Assembly: GCA_018340805.1 (NCBI GenBank)
Contig: JACMZG010001914.1
Span: 19,728,781-19,792,780 of the forward strand
Length of the DNA stretch: 64,000 nucleotides
Direction of reading: 5' to 3'
DNA from: Microvelia longipes
Taxonomy: Eukaryota > Arthropoda > Insecta > Hemiptera > Veliidae
Shown in pieces: positions 36,001 through 48,335 of the stretch. The notes under the pieces were generated by a model that saw only the letters and a program-made list of their open reading frames with translations, did not search any database and was not told where the DNA came from. Each line of letters opens with the position of its first letter. Position 1 is the stretch's first letter. The position numbers were made by a program, and so were the translations under genes.

Positions 36001-39000
36001 TATTTTAAAAACCATAAAAATCAAAAAATCCAGTAAAGAAACAATAAGTATATAGTTTAGTCAATTTTTATTGGAATAATTATATAATTGTTTATTGGTT
36101 GCAATACTTAAATATAAGAAAAGGTTTGTTTAATCTGATAAAAATCAGTACGTTTTACCAAGATTATGTGTATACCACAAGGTATACTACATAATCTATT
36201 GGTTTTACTAAAAAAAATCAAATCAATAAAAATTATAATCCATAAAGGATTTTAAGATTCTTTTATTTATTCATTAAAGGATCGAACATTAAAAAAAAAA
36301 TAGGCTGCCAAGATATGACTTATCACATTTTTTAGGCTACTGAGAAGGATAGAAACATAGTTTATGTTTATGTTGATGAATGCCCTTATTCAACTGCCAA
36401 TATTTTACAAACTTCTTATATATCCTTAAGTTTATAACACCAACGAATTTGGTCAATTATAATGCAAAGTTCAACTAGTGAGACCCAATGTGATAACCAC
36501 CTAAGAATTTGATAATTAAGGACATTCTGAGGACGAGATTCTTTAATAATTATGGACATTCTGAGGACACGCCCAAAGTGAGTCCGAATGAGAGGAAAAA
36601 TTACAGAGAACCCTAGAGCCGATTATGTAATAACTTTTTTTGACTTATATATAATAAGATGTAAAGAGTTAATATGACAAGCACTTTTTATTATAAATAG
36701 ACTTTTATGAAATAAAGTGATATTTTGAGGATTTCACCCTAAAGGGTTGAAAGGTTATCCTTTTATCTTAATCTATTATTGTGCATAAAGGGCATAACAT
36801 TAATAATGGTAGCTAACTACTCCTAACTTAGGGTGGTAATAATTGGTTCACACTTCAATTAAAATAATTGTTTGCCAAGAAAGAAATTCAGTGACTTTTT
36901 CCTATGGCAAAGTTGAGTGTTAAAATCTAAAAACTATTATGTAACATTAAAGTTATTGGCTTCATTTTGGACTTCATTTAGTACGTTCACATAGGTATCC
37001 TAAAATCCGCCGATTGTATTAAGGCACATATCTAAATACGGTTTACAAACACTTATTTTAAGAACCATTTTGCAGAGGGATCCAGCCTAATACCCCAGCA
37101 ACATAGGGAGATTGGAATCAAGATCGATTCTCAATACGCTGAGTGTTACCTTCAGAGGCAAGTATATAAGGATACAACCTTCTCGATTTGAACTATATTT
37201 CACCTTTGAATGTCATCATTTTTTTATCAAATTTTGAAAATATATTTTTTTTAGTCTAACTTTATACATGCAAAGACATTCACAATTGAAATTTATCTAT
37301 TTCTGGCTTTTAACCTTCCTTATAACTAAAGAATCTTCCCAATAAATACGCAATTGTTTTCTCGGGATCAGTTATGACATCATCTACTCAATTACTAAAA
37401 CCAATATTTTGCGAAAGAACAGGATCGTATTAAAATACGTTGGAATTACATCACCATAGATAACAACAATTATATCAACTAAAAAATAAATACAGTAAAG
37501 GAATAGTTAAAAAAGGACAATTTTGAAGCATTCAATTTATTAATTAAAAATCAATTTAAAGCTGATAAGAAATACAACATTTTAAGTTAACCACTAGATC
37601 TATGAAGCACATAGTATTTCTTCATTTAGTTTAAAATTCGATTACAACACTAAGCAACTGACATTTTTGTTATCATAAATAAAAATTCTGAAAAAATACA
37701 ATTTTTAAAAAGCTTTAAAAAATAATAAATCTGTTTTTTAAAGCCATTTCATGAAAAAATTTATTTTTCTTTTTAATTAATTTATGAAAAATAAATTATG
37801 ATTAAAATCGTTTTTTGTATAAATCAATTTAAATAATTTCAATAATAAACTCTACGATGACTTAATTATTATGCATGAGCCTTTTACAATATTCACATAA
37901 AATTTAACATTAAAAAAAAGTTAGAGAGAAAGTAACATTTAAACCAGTATGAACAAAATTAATTTGAATTATAAAAAATATTAGTAACAATTTTTTTAAC
38001 AAAAAATAAGAGTAAGAACAATGGGGGGGACTGTAAACCAGTCAATAGGTTGAGTAGAGTTGAAGCAATATGGAAAAGAAATAATTCTGACTTTATTATT
38101 ATTTTAGGTTAGCATATTAGTATAATAACTGAACAAAATAATAGGGTCAGACTTTTCATTAAATTATTAAGGCTCAGTATGATTACATAAATAGTACAAA
38201 CAATTTAACTAGTTGAAGTCATATAAAAAAAATCAATATCAAACACTCATGATAAAAAATCTTACAACTAATATTAGTATTGTTTAATAAAAATTTCATC
38301 ATAGATATACTTTAAAAAAATCTTAATTTTATTTTATAACAAAAATAAGTTACCAAAATTCGGCACGGATTGAGTCAATTTAAATATTTAATGAACACAT
38401 ATAAATAAATTAATAAGGATATATGAGATTATCAAAAACATTTTTAAAATTATATTTTCACTTAATTAGAGGACGGATAATTGACATTAAAAATTAATAT
38501 ATAAAAACCTTGAATCTCGTTAAAAAGACAAAAAAAATAATTTTACAAACGACAGTTCAACCTAATAAGGTTGAACTCCAACTTTGAGGTCAATCTAAAA
38601 GATATTTTATTGAGCATTTGCAATTTTTTTATTTACAGAGCTACCTACAAGTTACTTTACAATTTTTGGTAGATTGTACTTAATAATAAATACTCAAGTT
38701 AAGTTCACATTAATACTAATGTACTCAGTTGAATTGAATTGTGCTGACGTTCAGCAAATTAAACCAATTTTCTCAGTTTGTTAAGGAGACGTTCAAGTGC
38801 TTTTTATTAGATAACTCCATATATATAAATATTACTAGATCTCTCTTTCTTAGTAAATAGTATATAATAAAATAGGTATATATTTATATAAAGGCTAGAC
38901 AATAAATAAAAATTAACTTTGAGATGCAAAAACATTTGGATGCGAATAATATAAAGGATTTAAAAATTAATGAGTAAAGATGACTTACAAAGTGGTCATA

Positions 39001-39100
39001 TTTAAACCATTTTTAGAACTAAGCAAGAAGGTTAAAAATGATAATCACTTGCATTATTTACAATAACTTTGCTGAGTGATGTTCACATAAAAATTTAATA
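36001..39100. other. A/T-rich intergenic DNA, no gene seen
   Basis: Small features only: an imperfect palindrome (attatgtgtatacc-acaa-ggtatactacataat, about 36164) and a short direct repeat of ggacattctgaggac at about 36521 and 36554. The latter phrase resembles the body of the 5S-derived SINE. Confidence 0.5.
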
Positions 39101-39101
39101 T

Positions 39102-39401
39102 TAGTCATAGAGATATTATTACTAGAGGGGCCCTATAGGTTATATTTTGAAACATGAAAAAAGAAAACCTGACCACCTTCGCTAAAAATATAATCAAATA
39201 ATCAGTACAAAATATACAATAACTTACATTAGTAAAATCAATGTAGGGAAGCCCGAAACAATTGATTTTTATTTGTACCTTAACTCACCTCCTTGAGATG
39301 TTCAATGAGGTTTACACAGAGCCCTTAAAATGAGTGTTTCAGCATGTAATGTATTGAGATGGGCATGCCCCCTCTAGTATACATCTCTTGATATTAGTCA
39401 T
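39102..39401 (+). mobile_element. MITE family GAGATATTATTACTAGAGGGG, best copy
   Basis: The left end agagatattattactagagg pairs with the right end cctctagtatacatctct. The phrase ttagtcat lies on both sides and may be a target duplication. No ORF is present. Confidence 0.62.
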
Positions 39402-39953
39402 GATAAAAGATCACCTTTTGTCTAAATTTGTAAATTATGGGATATACCAACAATAGAAATACTTTTACAATTTTTAAACAAACAAATGCTTTTAGTTCTG
39501 TTGGTTTTAAAACCAGCATTAGCACTTATAGCATATATTCTATTTGCTTAAACAAAGATGCGTCAATCAGATTTGGGCACAAATGGAATATACAGCACTA
39601 CATATTGCCTCCAAAAAGAAAAGTGTAGAAATTTGACAAACAAATCAGGTTATTTAGTATGTAATCTTTTTTTAGAGATTATTTTTAAATAAAAAGCCAA
39701 GTTATAGTATTAGTACTGAATTTTTTAACAAACTATATTTATACTTGAAAAAATGCAGAGGAAGAAGTATGCAATTACATTATTAACTAATGGCTATTAA
39801 GTGATGCTTTTATGGGGGGGAGGTATTAAACTCTCTGATTGGGCAATACTCACTTCACCATTTTACTATATTCTATTCAAAGTTTAAAAGTTAAGTCAAG
39901 TTTACGTTCAAATTTAGTATAAATAAGAATGAAATTTAATCAAGAATTAGTTT

Positions 39954-39959
39954 TTTATT
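39954..39959 (-). terminator. Candidate poly(A) signal of the ABCG8-like gene
   Basis: AATAAA on the minus strand, about 50 bp after the stop codon at 40007-40009. Confidence 0.5.
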
Positions 39960-40006
39960 TAAGTTTGGACTACAGCGTTATAAATCAATGGTTTTATAAG
40001 GAAAAA

Positions 40007-40359
40007 TCAATCTCTAAACTTAGCTTTAACAAATGACGGAAGAGGCATAATGTAAAGTAACAAATCAGCAATAGCAAATATAGCAGGGGAATGCTTTAAA
40101 ACTAAGAGTAAATTCAAATCAATGTGTTAGGGTGTTTGGTCTGTGGAGGCAAAATGAACAGTGTTGTCAGTTATAACGGCATTCCCCCGGTGATTGTTTT
40201 TTTTAGTTGTTAACCCAGTGGGTTTTTTCAGGAGGGGGGGGGGGGGGGGGGGGGGGGCTTTCGGGGCCCATTAGACAACGGACAAGCAAGCACTAGCATA
40301 GTGGAACTTGTGAACCATAAGAAGTGAACAGCAAACATTCTGGTAAACCAGTATATGAT
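40007..40359 (-). pseudogene. ABCG8-like transporter, exon 12 (C-terminal exon, frame disrupted)
   Basis: A ttttttgttatag acceptor (to 40360) opens RSYTGLPE and LLFTSYGSQV in the phase expected from exon 11. One base later the frame shifts to HYASACL, as family members continue here. After a 24-G run (40234-40257; C on this strand) the pieces GECRYN and HIDLNLLLVLKHSP follow, then a clear C-terminus: the last membrane helix and LPSFVKAKFRD, stop TGA 40007-40009. In-frame stops and at least one net +1 shift break the exon as given. The conserved pieces are in the correct order, so it is either recent decay or sequencing error. Whether 40.26-40.11 kb is all exon is uncertain. Confidence 0.55.
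40234..40257. repeat. 24-base G homopolymer
   Basis: An uninterrupted run of 24 G within what should be the last ABCG exon. Such runs are rare in this A/T-rich DNA and are often unreliable in assemblies. Confidence 0.95.
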
Positions 40360-40781
40360 CTATAACAAAAAACATTTGTTTTTAAAATAAGAATTTACAG
40401 ACAGACAACCTTTAGAGGTCACTTGGCCACAGCACAGCAGGGAATTGTTCCTGAGGGGACCAATCAAGCCAATATAGTTGTAAATTTGTATTATATGTTC
40501 CTTTACATGCTTTGACCTTAGTATAGGGAATTTTAAAAAGATCACTCCCCAGACCTTTGGGCTGGCTCTCAGTGCCCCCACCCCCCCCCCAATTTGGTTT
40601 CTAAAATTGCTTTAGTAGTCCTTTTCTTTAAAAACTCATTTCAAAAATTCAATTGATCTATTTTAAAATAATATTGATTCCAATTTTGTTACAATAATAA
40701 TTGCACATTTTTATTTTGAGTCTTAATTTGGAAAATATGTGCCAAATATGGTTTAAAATATTTATTTTTATTTTGAATTTA

Positions 40782-40839
40782 TATATAATATATATATATA
40801 TATATATAATATATATATTATATATTATATATTATATTT
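40782..40839. repeat. (TA)n microsatellite in the last ABCG intron
   Basis: Interrupted AT run between exons 12 and 11. Confidence 0.92.
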
Positions 40840-41013
40840 TTTAAGTCCGTTGAAGGAATAGATTATGATTCACGAGACACAATAGACACTGCCAGGTAGG
40901 GGAACTGAACACGGGGTTGACCCCGTCTTTAAAACACAGTGTCTTGACAAAGTAAAATTTTGGAATGTTTAAATTAAAAAATCAAGTTATTCAGAAAACC
41001 AGTGTTAACTCAC

Positions 41014-41182
41014 CTCATCACTCCTGAAGATAGAGTAACCAAATAACAGTCACGTATAAACTGACGTAATGTTGTAAAACTGCTTCTATAATCTCATGTG
41101 AGAGCTAAAGGTCTGATACTCAGAGGAGCAAATAGCAACAAGCAGCATGAACCAAAATGTAAGGAATCGCCATCCACAGGAT
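41014..41182 (-). pseudogene. ABCG8-like transporter, exon 11 (one frame shift)
   Basis: Acceptor gcag (ending 41183), donor GTGAGT after 41014. The phase from exon 10 reads a membrane segment (WRFLTFWFMLLVAICSSEYQ), then SHMRL and a stop. Dropping one base near 41086-41093 restores RSSFTTL and YLVTLSSGVMR, which fit the family spacing exactly. The exon length also gives the wrong exit phase by exactly one base, independently pointing to a single-base insertion. Confidence 0.55.
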
Positions 41183-41535
41183 CTGCAATTTGAATACATA
41201 GTGCTTTATTAAATTAATGGAGTAAAAACTAATTAAAAATTAAAAAAATGATTTAATTATTGACATAAAAGACATAATTTACAAAAAGCATACATGTTGG
41301 CATGTATTAAAGCAATTTGAAAACAGACACTTATTTGCTTTGTTTTAACAGTTTCAAAACCAATTTTAAATTTCTTTCAAAGAGATCAGAATGAATCAAT
41401 ATTTTGTAGCATCTTGATGATGATTTTTTCTTCATTTTTTCCCACATTGATTTGGTGGCTCTCAAGATCAAACCAAAATTAATTATAATTGAAAAGATTT
41501 TTTTCAGTTCTAAAATTAATTAAATCAAAACTTAC

Positions 41536-41674
41536 TGATACAATATCCTAGAGCCAGCAGAAACTGTGATCAGTGTGAAGGGAAGACTAAAGAGGAAATA
41601 GCAGAGAAGAAATAGAGGTCCACTGTACAGCCCTTCCTGGGCCTCTTGATAATAGCGAGTACGAAATGAACCAA
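41536..41674 (-). CDS. ABCG8-like transporter, exon 10
   Basis: Acceptor tttctag, donor GTAAGT. It reads FGSFRTRYYQEAQEGLYSGP followed by a membrane segment (LFLLCYFLFSLPFTLITVSA) and GSRILYQ. The RxxYYxEAxxGLY block is the conserved coupling region before TM3 in ABCG half transporters. Enters in phase 1 and leaves in phase 2. Confidence 0.85.
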
Positions 41675-42506
41675 CTAGAAACATTACATTTACATTTTAA
41701 ATCTGTCAGCAACAAGTCTCTTAAACAAAACTGAAACCACTGTCTCCTGACAGCGGTTACAAATGTCTCCACCAAATCGGTTACGGTTTGTCTCCAGTGT
41801 GGCTGCTCACTGGCACTAATGATGATCTGTTAAGATTGAAAGCTGGCTATATCAAATATATATCATTGGTGGAGAGACTCTGTTTTATTTAATTTTAAAT
41901 CTTGTTTATAAAATTTTTGGCCATGAAGTTAAAAGCTGGATTCATTACTATACAGAATAGAGACTCCTTAATATGTTAATTAAGCTTAAATATAGTAAAT
42001 CAAAATATAATAGCTCAAGATACAATTGCTATCTTTAAAAGATGTAATAAGAGTAAAGATAAGCGGTGGTAAGTCGAGTACAATATTTCTTTTCAAGCTG
42101 TCATACTTCTGGTAACCTAGTGATGATATTGTGGACATTAATTTTAATAACTGATAAGAGCCAAGCTTTTAAACAAAAAATGTTCCATTAATAATACGAA
42201 TTACAATTTTTACCAGTCTTACAGTTTCATTAAACATTTTGAAACGATACTTATCTTAAAAACTTCTTGTCACTCTTGCAGTATAAATTTCAAATGAATT
42301 TTATAAGTATTTAAACTAGATCAGTTTAAGAGGAGTTTCATTAAATTTTTGTTCTTAAAAAGGTAATATGGACTTATTCTAGTTAATTATAATCCATCCA
42401 TCCATCAAATAATATCTCTGTTTGCTAAAACTTTTCACTTTAATACTGAAAGATATCAGAGTAGCCAACCTGAATATAACAGGAGTTTAACAGTAAAAAC
42501 ACTTAC

Positions 42507-42600
42507 AAGTGTAAGCAGTAGTAATAGCAGGCATGATATAAGCACCCATTAGACTATAGAGTAGTAAACCATATCTATTAGTCTCCATGTGACTCCAGTT
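42507..42600 (-). CDS. ABCG8-like transporter, exon 9
   Basis: Acceptor ttatag, donor GTAAGT. It encodes NWSHMETNRYGLLLYSLMGA and then a hydrophobic stretch (YIMPAITTAYT), the TM2 region. Phase 0 in, phase 1 out, matching its neighbours. Confidence 0.85.
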
Positions 42601-42899
42601 CTATAACAAAATTTATTAATAAACCCAAATTGTATTTACATTATATTAATCATTAACAACATAAACCAAAATAATTCTTGTTTAAAAAAACACATAACCC
42701 TTTACATAAAAAAGTTAATTTCCTTAGCATATATTTATTTTTATGAAACATTGAATAATATTTAAGAATCTAAAACAATGTTGAAAATAAGTAGCTGTAA
42801 GAATATAGACACCCCCCTATTCAATAATTTTTAAATAATAAATAAAACACTATAATGTTTATAAAAAAAAACTTATTTGGACACAATATAATTTTTATT

Positions 42900-43180
42900 A
42901 TAACTTATTTTTATAATAGTTTCAGTAGTACTACAATGCACGGGAAGTGTCCCATCATCAATGAATAAATAAACTAATTTATTTATTCACAAGCTTTTTT
43001 CTAAACGCTTGTATTTGTGCAATGAGATTTGTGATTTTTTATATTTTTTAGATTAATTTGTTGTATTTCGTTAATTTATTATGTTTAGTTGTTTTATTTT
43101 ATTTGTCTTGATGATGGTGTGAAAACCGAAATATATATTAAAATTTTTTTTAATTATTATTTGTGGAACTGAAGTCTAGT
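42900..43180. repeat. Inverted pair of TGATGATG-tailed sequences in ABCG intron 8
   Basis: The left side read in reverse (ttgatgatgggacacttccc) and the right side read forward (ttgatgatggtgtgaaaacc) face each other about 150 bp apart. Similar tails occur at 45725, 48160/48290 and 41818. Confidence 0.4.
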
Positions 43181-43837
43181 TATTTATCTTTTATTATCAT
43201 AGAGTTCTACACAAAGAGTCATAGAACATTAGAAATCCTATTAAATAAACTAATCTTAAATATGAGTTTTTTTTAGGTGGAACTTGTCTAAAAAATAAAA
43301 AATCATCAAATCATTTTAGACCAGTTCCATTTAATAACTCATAATTTTCAATACTGCCGTCTCTAACCTTTTAATATACTTAAATTTGTTTAAGTTTTTT
43401 TAAATCTTAAATTTATTTTTGCCATAAGGATATGTGTGTAAAGTAAGGTTTAAAGGGTGGAAGACATCTTAGATCAAAGAAAGAAAGAAAAAGGAGGTGT
43501 CTTCACTTGCACCACATGTACACCAATGATTAACAAGAAGTAGTTAAAGTGTAACACATAGCTATTATGACTTTTATTACACTTGAATTTAATATTATTA
43601 ATTCAATGTTACAATTCAATTATTTGATTTCTGTTAATGTTCTGGTTTTGAAAAAACCAAAACAGAAAAAAGGGGGTGGAACCTTAATTTATGACGTCTT
43701 AAAGTAACACAACACTAATTTCAATCAATACAATTAAGTCAAAGCAAACTAATGATTTTAAACTCCTTGGCAATCAGATTGACAAACTAAGCAACAAGAA
43801 ATCAGCAAAAAACAACCAAATATATTAAAATACTCAC

Positions 43838-43955
43838 ATTAGAATAGAGAAAAATGAGGAATATAATGAAACAGTAAGAAGGGAATAAGGCCAACCTCAG
43901 TAACATATGATAGATTCCAAACGGTGTTATGTTAACAGTAGCAGCAAACATTCTC
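43838..43955 (-). CDS. ABCG8-like transporter, exon 8
   Basis: Acceptor gttctag, donor GTGAGT. It reads KRMFAATVNITPFGIYHMLL then RLALFPSYCFIIFLIFLYSN, the first membrane helix of the transporter domain. Phase 2 in, phase 0 out. Confidence 0.83.
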
Positions 43956-44850
43956 CTAGAACAAGCAAATTGTAGCAAATTAAGGTGTGCTTGAAAAAAT
44001 GGTGTTAACATAATTTATTATTTAACAAATATGGGTTAACGGCAACATAATTTATTTATTTTCTGAATGGCACAAAACTTTTTTACCTAAGTTCAACTAC
44101 TAAGCATTAACACTCTTGTAGCTACATGAACCTCTATGTTCAGTAGTTTATCCTAGAGAGGAGATATAGTTCAGCCTACCTTACTTTCATAATTAATTTC
44201 AAGTTTGTTATGAAATAGTTATTATCATGTTATGTTATTACATAAGTAATCACTGCAGAAATTAAATATTAACTATATCAAGCTTTTCTTTAAAGATTTA
44301 AATATAATTTTTGTAGTTGGTAAGTTTATCATAATTTTGTCTTAAAATTAATCAATTTATTTTAACAAAATGTATATTTTTAAAAAAAATCAGTTTAGGA
44401 GACGGAAGAAACTAGATTACATTAGATTAAATAAACTATGTTTTCCTATTTACACGTATCATATTCATGTTAAAAGAAGCAACTTGTGCAAAGACAATTC
44501 TATACATAACGTTCAAATGGAATTATTTTACTTCTATCAGTAAATAATTTATTTACAAGTCAAGAGAATACTATAATCAAACATAGTTAATTTAATTTAA
44601 TGAAATCTAGTCTCTTCTGTACCCTAAAATGATTCTCATCTAGTATTATGGAGACACACACACAAGTATTAAAAGTATATTTTTGCCCCCAATAAATAAT
44701 GCCTATAGGGGAATACTTTTTATATGATAAATAAATATAAGTTAATGAAGATAGCAGTTCTAGAATCTATGATTATTTTAACTAATAAATAAGCATGGTA
44801 ATGACAGACATACATATGTACAGTCAGAGACAATATTAAAAACCACTAAA

Positions 44851-45021
44851 GTACGACAAACAGCTAAAATCAGTTGAAAGCACGGGAAAATAGTGTTGAG
44901 GAACCAAATAAGGTTAGCCTGATTTGAAATTGAGGGTGTGGCTTAATATCCAGGACTAACCTCATTCGCTCCCTCGCATTATGTTTCCACACTGTCAACT
45001 GATTTTAGCCGTGTGACGTAT
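44851..45021. mobile_element. Short inverted-repeat element (MITE) in ABCG intron 7
   Basis: The left arm tacgacaaacagctaaaatc...agttga pairs with the right arm tcaactgattttagccgtgt...acgta. The next inward blocks (ggttag) also match. About 170 bp, no ORF. Confidence 0.6.
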
Positions 45022-45391
45022 TATAAGGACATCAAAAAACCCCCTTATATATAAGTTTCAAATTTTAGGGACAATACAGAACTTTTTTGGTAAGGAATAT
45101 TTAAATTTAAAGAGGGTTGATCCCAAAAACAGAATTAAAACAGAATTTCAAAGTAAAAAGATGAATAGGACTAAGCCTTGGTAAGCCATATTTACCAACC
45201 TTGGAAGAGAAAAATAGACTTATTTAATAAAATTTAGGGGAGATAACATACTAAGTTCCCCCACTTAAGTTCACCTACAAGCCACAGCTTCTTGAGATGG
45301 CACATAAGTTCATCAGGAACATTAATGTAGTTTTTTAATCAGTAAAGTAATTCTTACTTTTAATTGTTTTTGTCTTTTAAGTATTACTTAC

Positions 45392-45599
45392 TTATAGAGA
45401 GTAAAAAAAGTAGAGAGAGGGTTGGGAGGCCTTGGATGATGCTGTATACTAGTCCTAATAACAGGAGCAGTGTTCAAACCACTACTACCAATATAAGCTT
45501 GACCACCCTCGCACTTAAACTTCTCAACTAGTTCAACTATCTGAGAATTACTTTCAAGAAATCTTTCCCGAGATCTTCTGTCAACAGTGCTGAGACATA
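45392..45599 (-). CDS. ABCG8-like transporter, exon 7
   Basis: Acceptor tgtttcag, donor GTAAGT. Joined to exon 6 it gives MYYLCLSTVDRRSRERFLES followed by an acidic/basic linker and NPLSTFFTLYK leading to TM1. The DRRSRE block after the NPxxYY segment is what relates it to ABCG8 rather than ABCG5. Confidence 0.88.
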
Positions 45600-46467
45600 C
45601 TGAAACAAGCAGGTACATTAATAAGGTATAAGCGCATGTGTTGTGTATGATAATAATAAGTACAACAAATAAACTCTCCACAATGTTTATTAATACAATT
45701 TAATCAAAAGCGCCTTTCAACCAAAGGTGTCATCATCAGCGCCTAAAAGGAGAGATCATCTCATGTTGTATGTTCTTATTTTTTTATTTAGCCATTTATT
45801 GTTTGCACTAATTATCAAAGAAGTACATACTAAACATTACTAAGAAAAAAATAGGAGTAAGAGTATTTGTTATTCATAATTCACTAATGTTAGTAAATTT
45901 CAAAATAAAAATGAGGTAATGAGATTCGACATTGTTTGAAATAGACAACAGTACTGACCCCCTTAAAGTTGGCAACACTTAAAAATAATAAGACTGGATT
46001 TAGATAAATTGTTCGTTCTTATAAAGATTTCAAAACAATTTAACTTTTAAATCTCATTTTCATCAGGTAAAGTCAGTTTATATAAAAAGCCTAATTATAA
46101 AGACAGGGTGTAAATAATATTTCTTGGTGAGTATAGAGATTTTAAACTCCTTAGAGGCTTCACTATGACAGTTCATCAATAGTCATGTTCAGCTTTCTTT
46201 GCCACTTAGATTCTTATAGATAAGATCTTATTGATTCACTTGACACTATAGATTCTTATAGATTGAATAAGGCCCAGTTTAGCCACTAATTTGGAACATT
46301 TTCAATTGACAGAAATTATTATTTTTGGCTCAATCATTCTAGAAGTGCCTGAAATTGGATGTGCAAAATACTATCAAAACTATACAAAAATACAGATGAA
46401 ACTTTCATTGTATAAAATATACAGCCAAATTTAAAAAAAAAATATACATAAGTAGTTATATACATAC

Positions 46468-46655
46468 AATAATACATGAGAGGGTTTTCCATTCTAGGAC
46501 AAGGGAATCCAATGGAAGTGAAATAGTCCAACATGAGGCGAGTTGGTCCAGCATAGAGTATATCACCCAGACATAAGAAAGCAGCTCTGTCTAGGAATGG
46601 AAAGACATCAGAACGAGGCTTTTCCATAGTCACTACAACGCACCTACCTCTACGC
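46468..46655 (-). CDS. ABCG8-like transporter, exon 6 (switch region and family-specific motif)
   Basis: Acceptor attctag, donor GTATGT. It reads RRGRCVVVTMEKPRSDVFPF, then LDRAAFLCLGDILYAGPTRL, then YFTSIGFPCPRMENPLMYY. In active ABCG proteins the switch histidine sits in an HQPRS context; here the same place reads EKPRS (Glu214 in my numbering). The YF..IG.PCP..NP block is a hallmark of the ABCG family. The downstream part of the 46334-46633 ORF is intron. Confidence 0.9.
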
Positions 46656-47411
46656 CTAGAATCAATAATAGAATTTATAAGATCAGTTTCTGGGGAAGTA
46701 TCTACGCAAGCCTATTAATATGGAAATAGATTTGCTAAAAATGATGTTTTCCGTTTGATTTAATTTAATTAGTGTTATTTAGGAATAACATCATCCGGGT
46801 TCCCTTCTCTTGGTGTCAGAAAAGGGGAAAGAGTCTAAATTGTCAGGCATTAAAAGCCCACCTTAACAGCAAGACACTTTGCCGATATAATGATTTTGGT
46901 TTCTATAGAATCATAGTACGTGAAATATTAAAATTGTACAATTTGGAAATAAGTGGGACAGTCTTGGATCATAATTGATGAAGAGAATGGAGAAAATATA
47001 ATTGGTTTTGACAAGTTAATTCAATATGATATTGAACTTTTCTAAACCAATTTAAGTTTGTGACAGGAAGTTCAAAGAAATCCTCTAATTTACTCACATT
47101 ATTTTCAAAAAAATAACCAAAATTAGGAGTGTCTTCAGTCTTAATTTATTAGAAGTGCCTTCAGTATATAGTATTAAGCTCTATTGGAACCAATTTACAA
47201 ATAAATTGCTTCAGCCATTCAGCTTTCTGTCCTGTTTACTGTTCACAAAAAAACAGTACACACTGTGACAAATTTAATTTCATGAATAATGGGGTGTAAT
47301 ATTTTTTCAAATATTCATTTCTTACCTTACGAGATAAGAAGCAATACCTCGACCCAATGGGAAATGGATAGAAAAAAATCAAACTTATTTTGGTAAAAAA
47401 TGGTCTATTAC

Positions 47412-47496
47412 CTGGCATAAGATGAAAGCATAGAAATAATTAGGTAGGTAGAGAGAGGATCCAGACCTACAGTAGGCTCATCTAGCAGCAGCACAA
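47412..47496 (-). CDS. ABCG8-like transporter, exon 5 (Walker B)
   Basis: Acceptor attatag, donor GTAATA. It encodes VVLLLDEPTVGLDP, an intact Walker B with catalytic Glu (about residue 181) and D-loop, then LSTYLIISMLSSYA. Phase 1 in, phase 2 out. Confidence 0.9.
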
Positions 47497-47882
47497 CTAT
47501 AATTAAGACAAAGTAGAAATGGTTAATAAAAATATATTCTAATAAAAAAAAAATCTAGTATTCTAGAACAAGGTTCTCCAAACTAGGGTATGCGACACCT
47601 TAACAGGGGGTGTGCCAAAATTATGTTAATATACATTAACATATTAAAAATATTATGATTAAGAATAAAATATACAAAATTATTGAAAAAAAAATATGTA
47701 AAGGAATGAAAGAAACTGGACACACATAAATAATGTTCAAACTAATAAGTATAACAGATAAGCCTTAAATCAAAGCCACCAAATTACAGGATGTAAAATA
47801 AAATTTTAAAACAAAGATGGAAACATAATTAGCTACAAGCCAAGTAAAAACTAACACAGGTTAAAATAAAATTGAAAGTTAC

Positions 47883-48027
47883 CAGGTTCCTTGATGAGCT
47901 GAACACCAATAGCAAGTCTTCTAAACTCACTAACATCTAAATTAGAAACAGTTTGTTGACCGACCTGATTCAGAGCTAAATCTACAAGCATCTGACGCAC
48001 TTTAGAATTAGAAGTAAATTTAGAAGT
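47883..48027 (-). CDS. ABCG8-like transporter, exon 4 (degenerate ABC signature)
   Basis: Acceptor atttcag, donor GTAACT. It encodes VRQMLVDLALNQVG then VSEFRRLAIGVQLIKEP. The segment VSEFR stands where the LSGGE signature is expected (about residues 158-162), followed by the usual RRxxIGVQL. Phase 0 in, phase 1 out. Confidence 0.88.
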
Positions 48028-48134
48028 CTGAAATTTAATCAAAATTACAAAATTTTAATTTAACAGAAGCACAAGAGAAGAATATAGTATTATTAAAACA
48101 CCCAAGTCTTCAAATATAATATTTATTGACAGAG

Positions 48135-48335
48135 CAAAGTTTTAACCTTTTGGTCATCATTAGTGCCAGCGAACAATGTATGAAGATGAACTCCATTAAC
48201 GCTCACCTTCTTTAAAACTAATTGGAAATAGAGTCCGATTTGTCATAGCTAACAAGTGACTAATTACTGCCTTCATTTTGCCAGCACTGATGATGACCGA
48301 AAAGTTGAGAGCTGGCTCTATCAATAAATATTACA
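48135..48335. mobile_element. Inverted-repeat element with TGATGATGACC ends in ABCG intron 3
   Basis: The left end ttttggtcatcattagtgccagc and the right end gccagcactgatgatgaccgaaaa are inverted copies about 110 bp apart. No ORF. Confidence 0.5.

Noticed and set aside
40360..40581. 73-codon minus-strand ORF in the last ABCG intron
   Set aside because: It lies between the acceptor of exon 12 and exon 11, matches nothing in the family, and ends at the exon 12 acceptor region.
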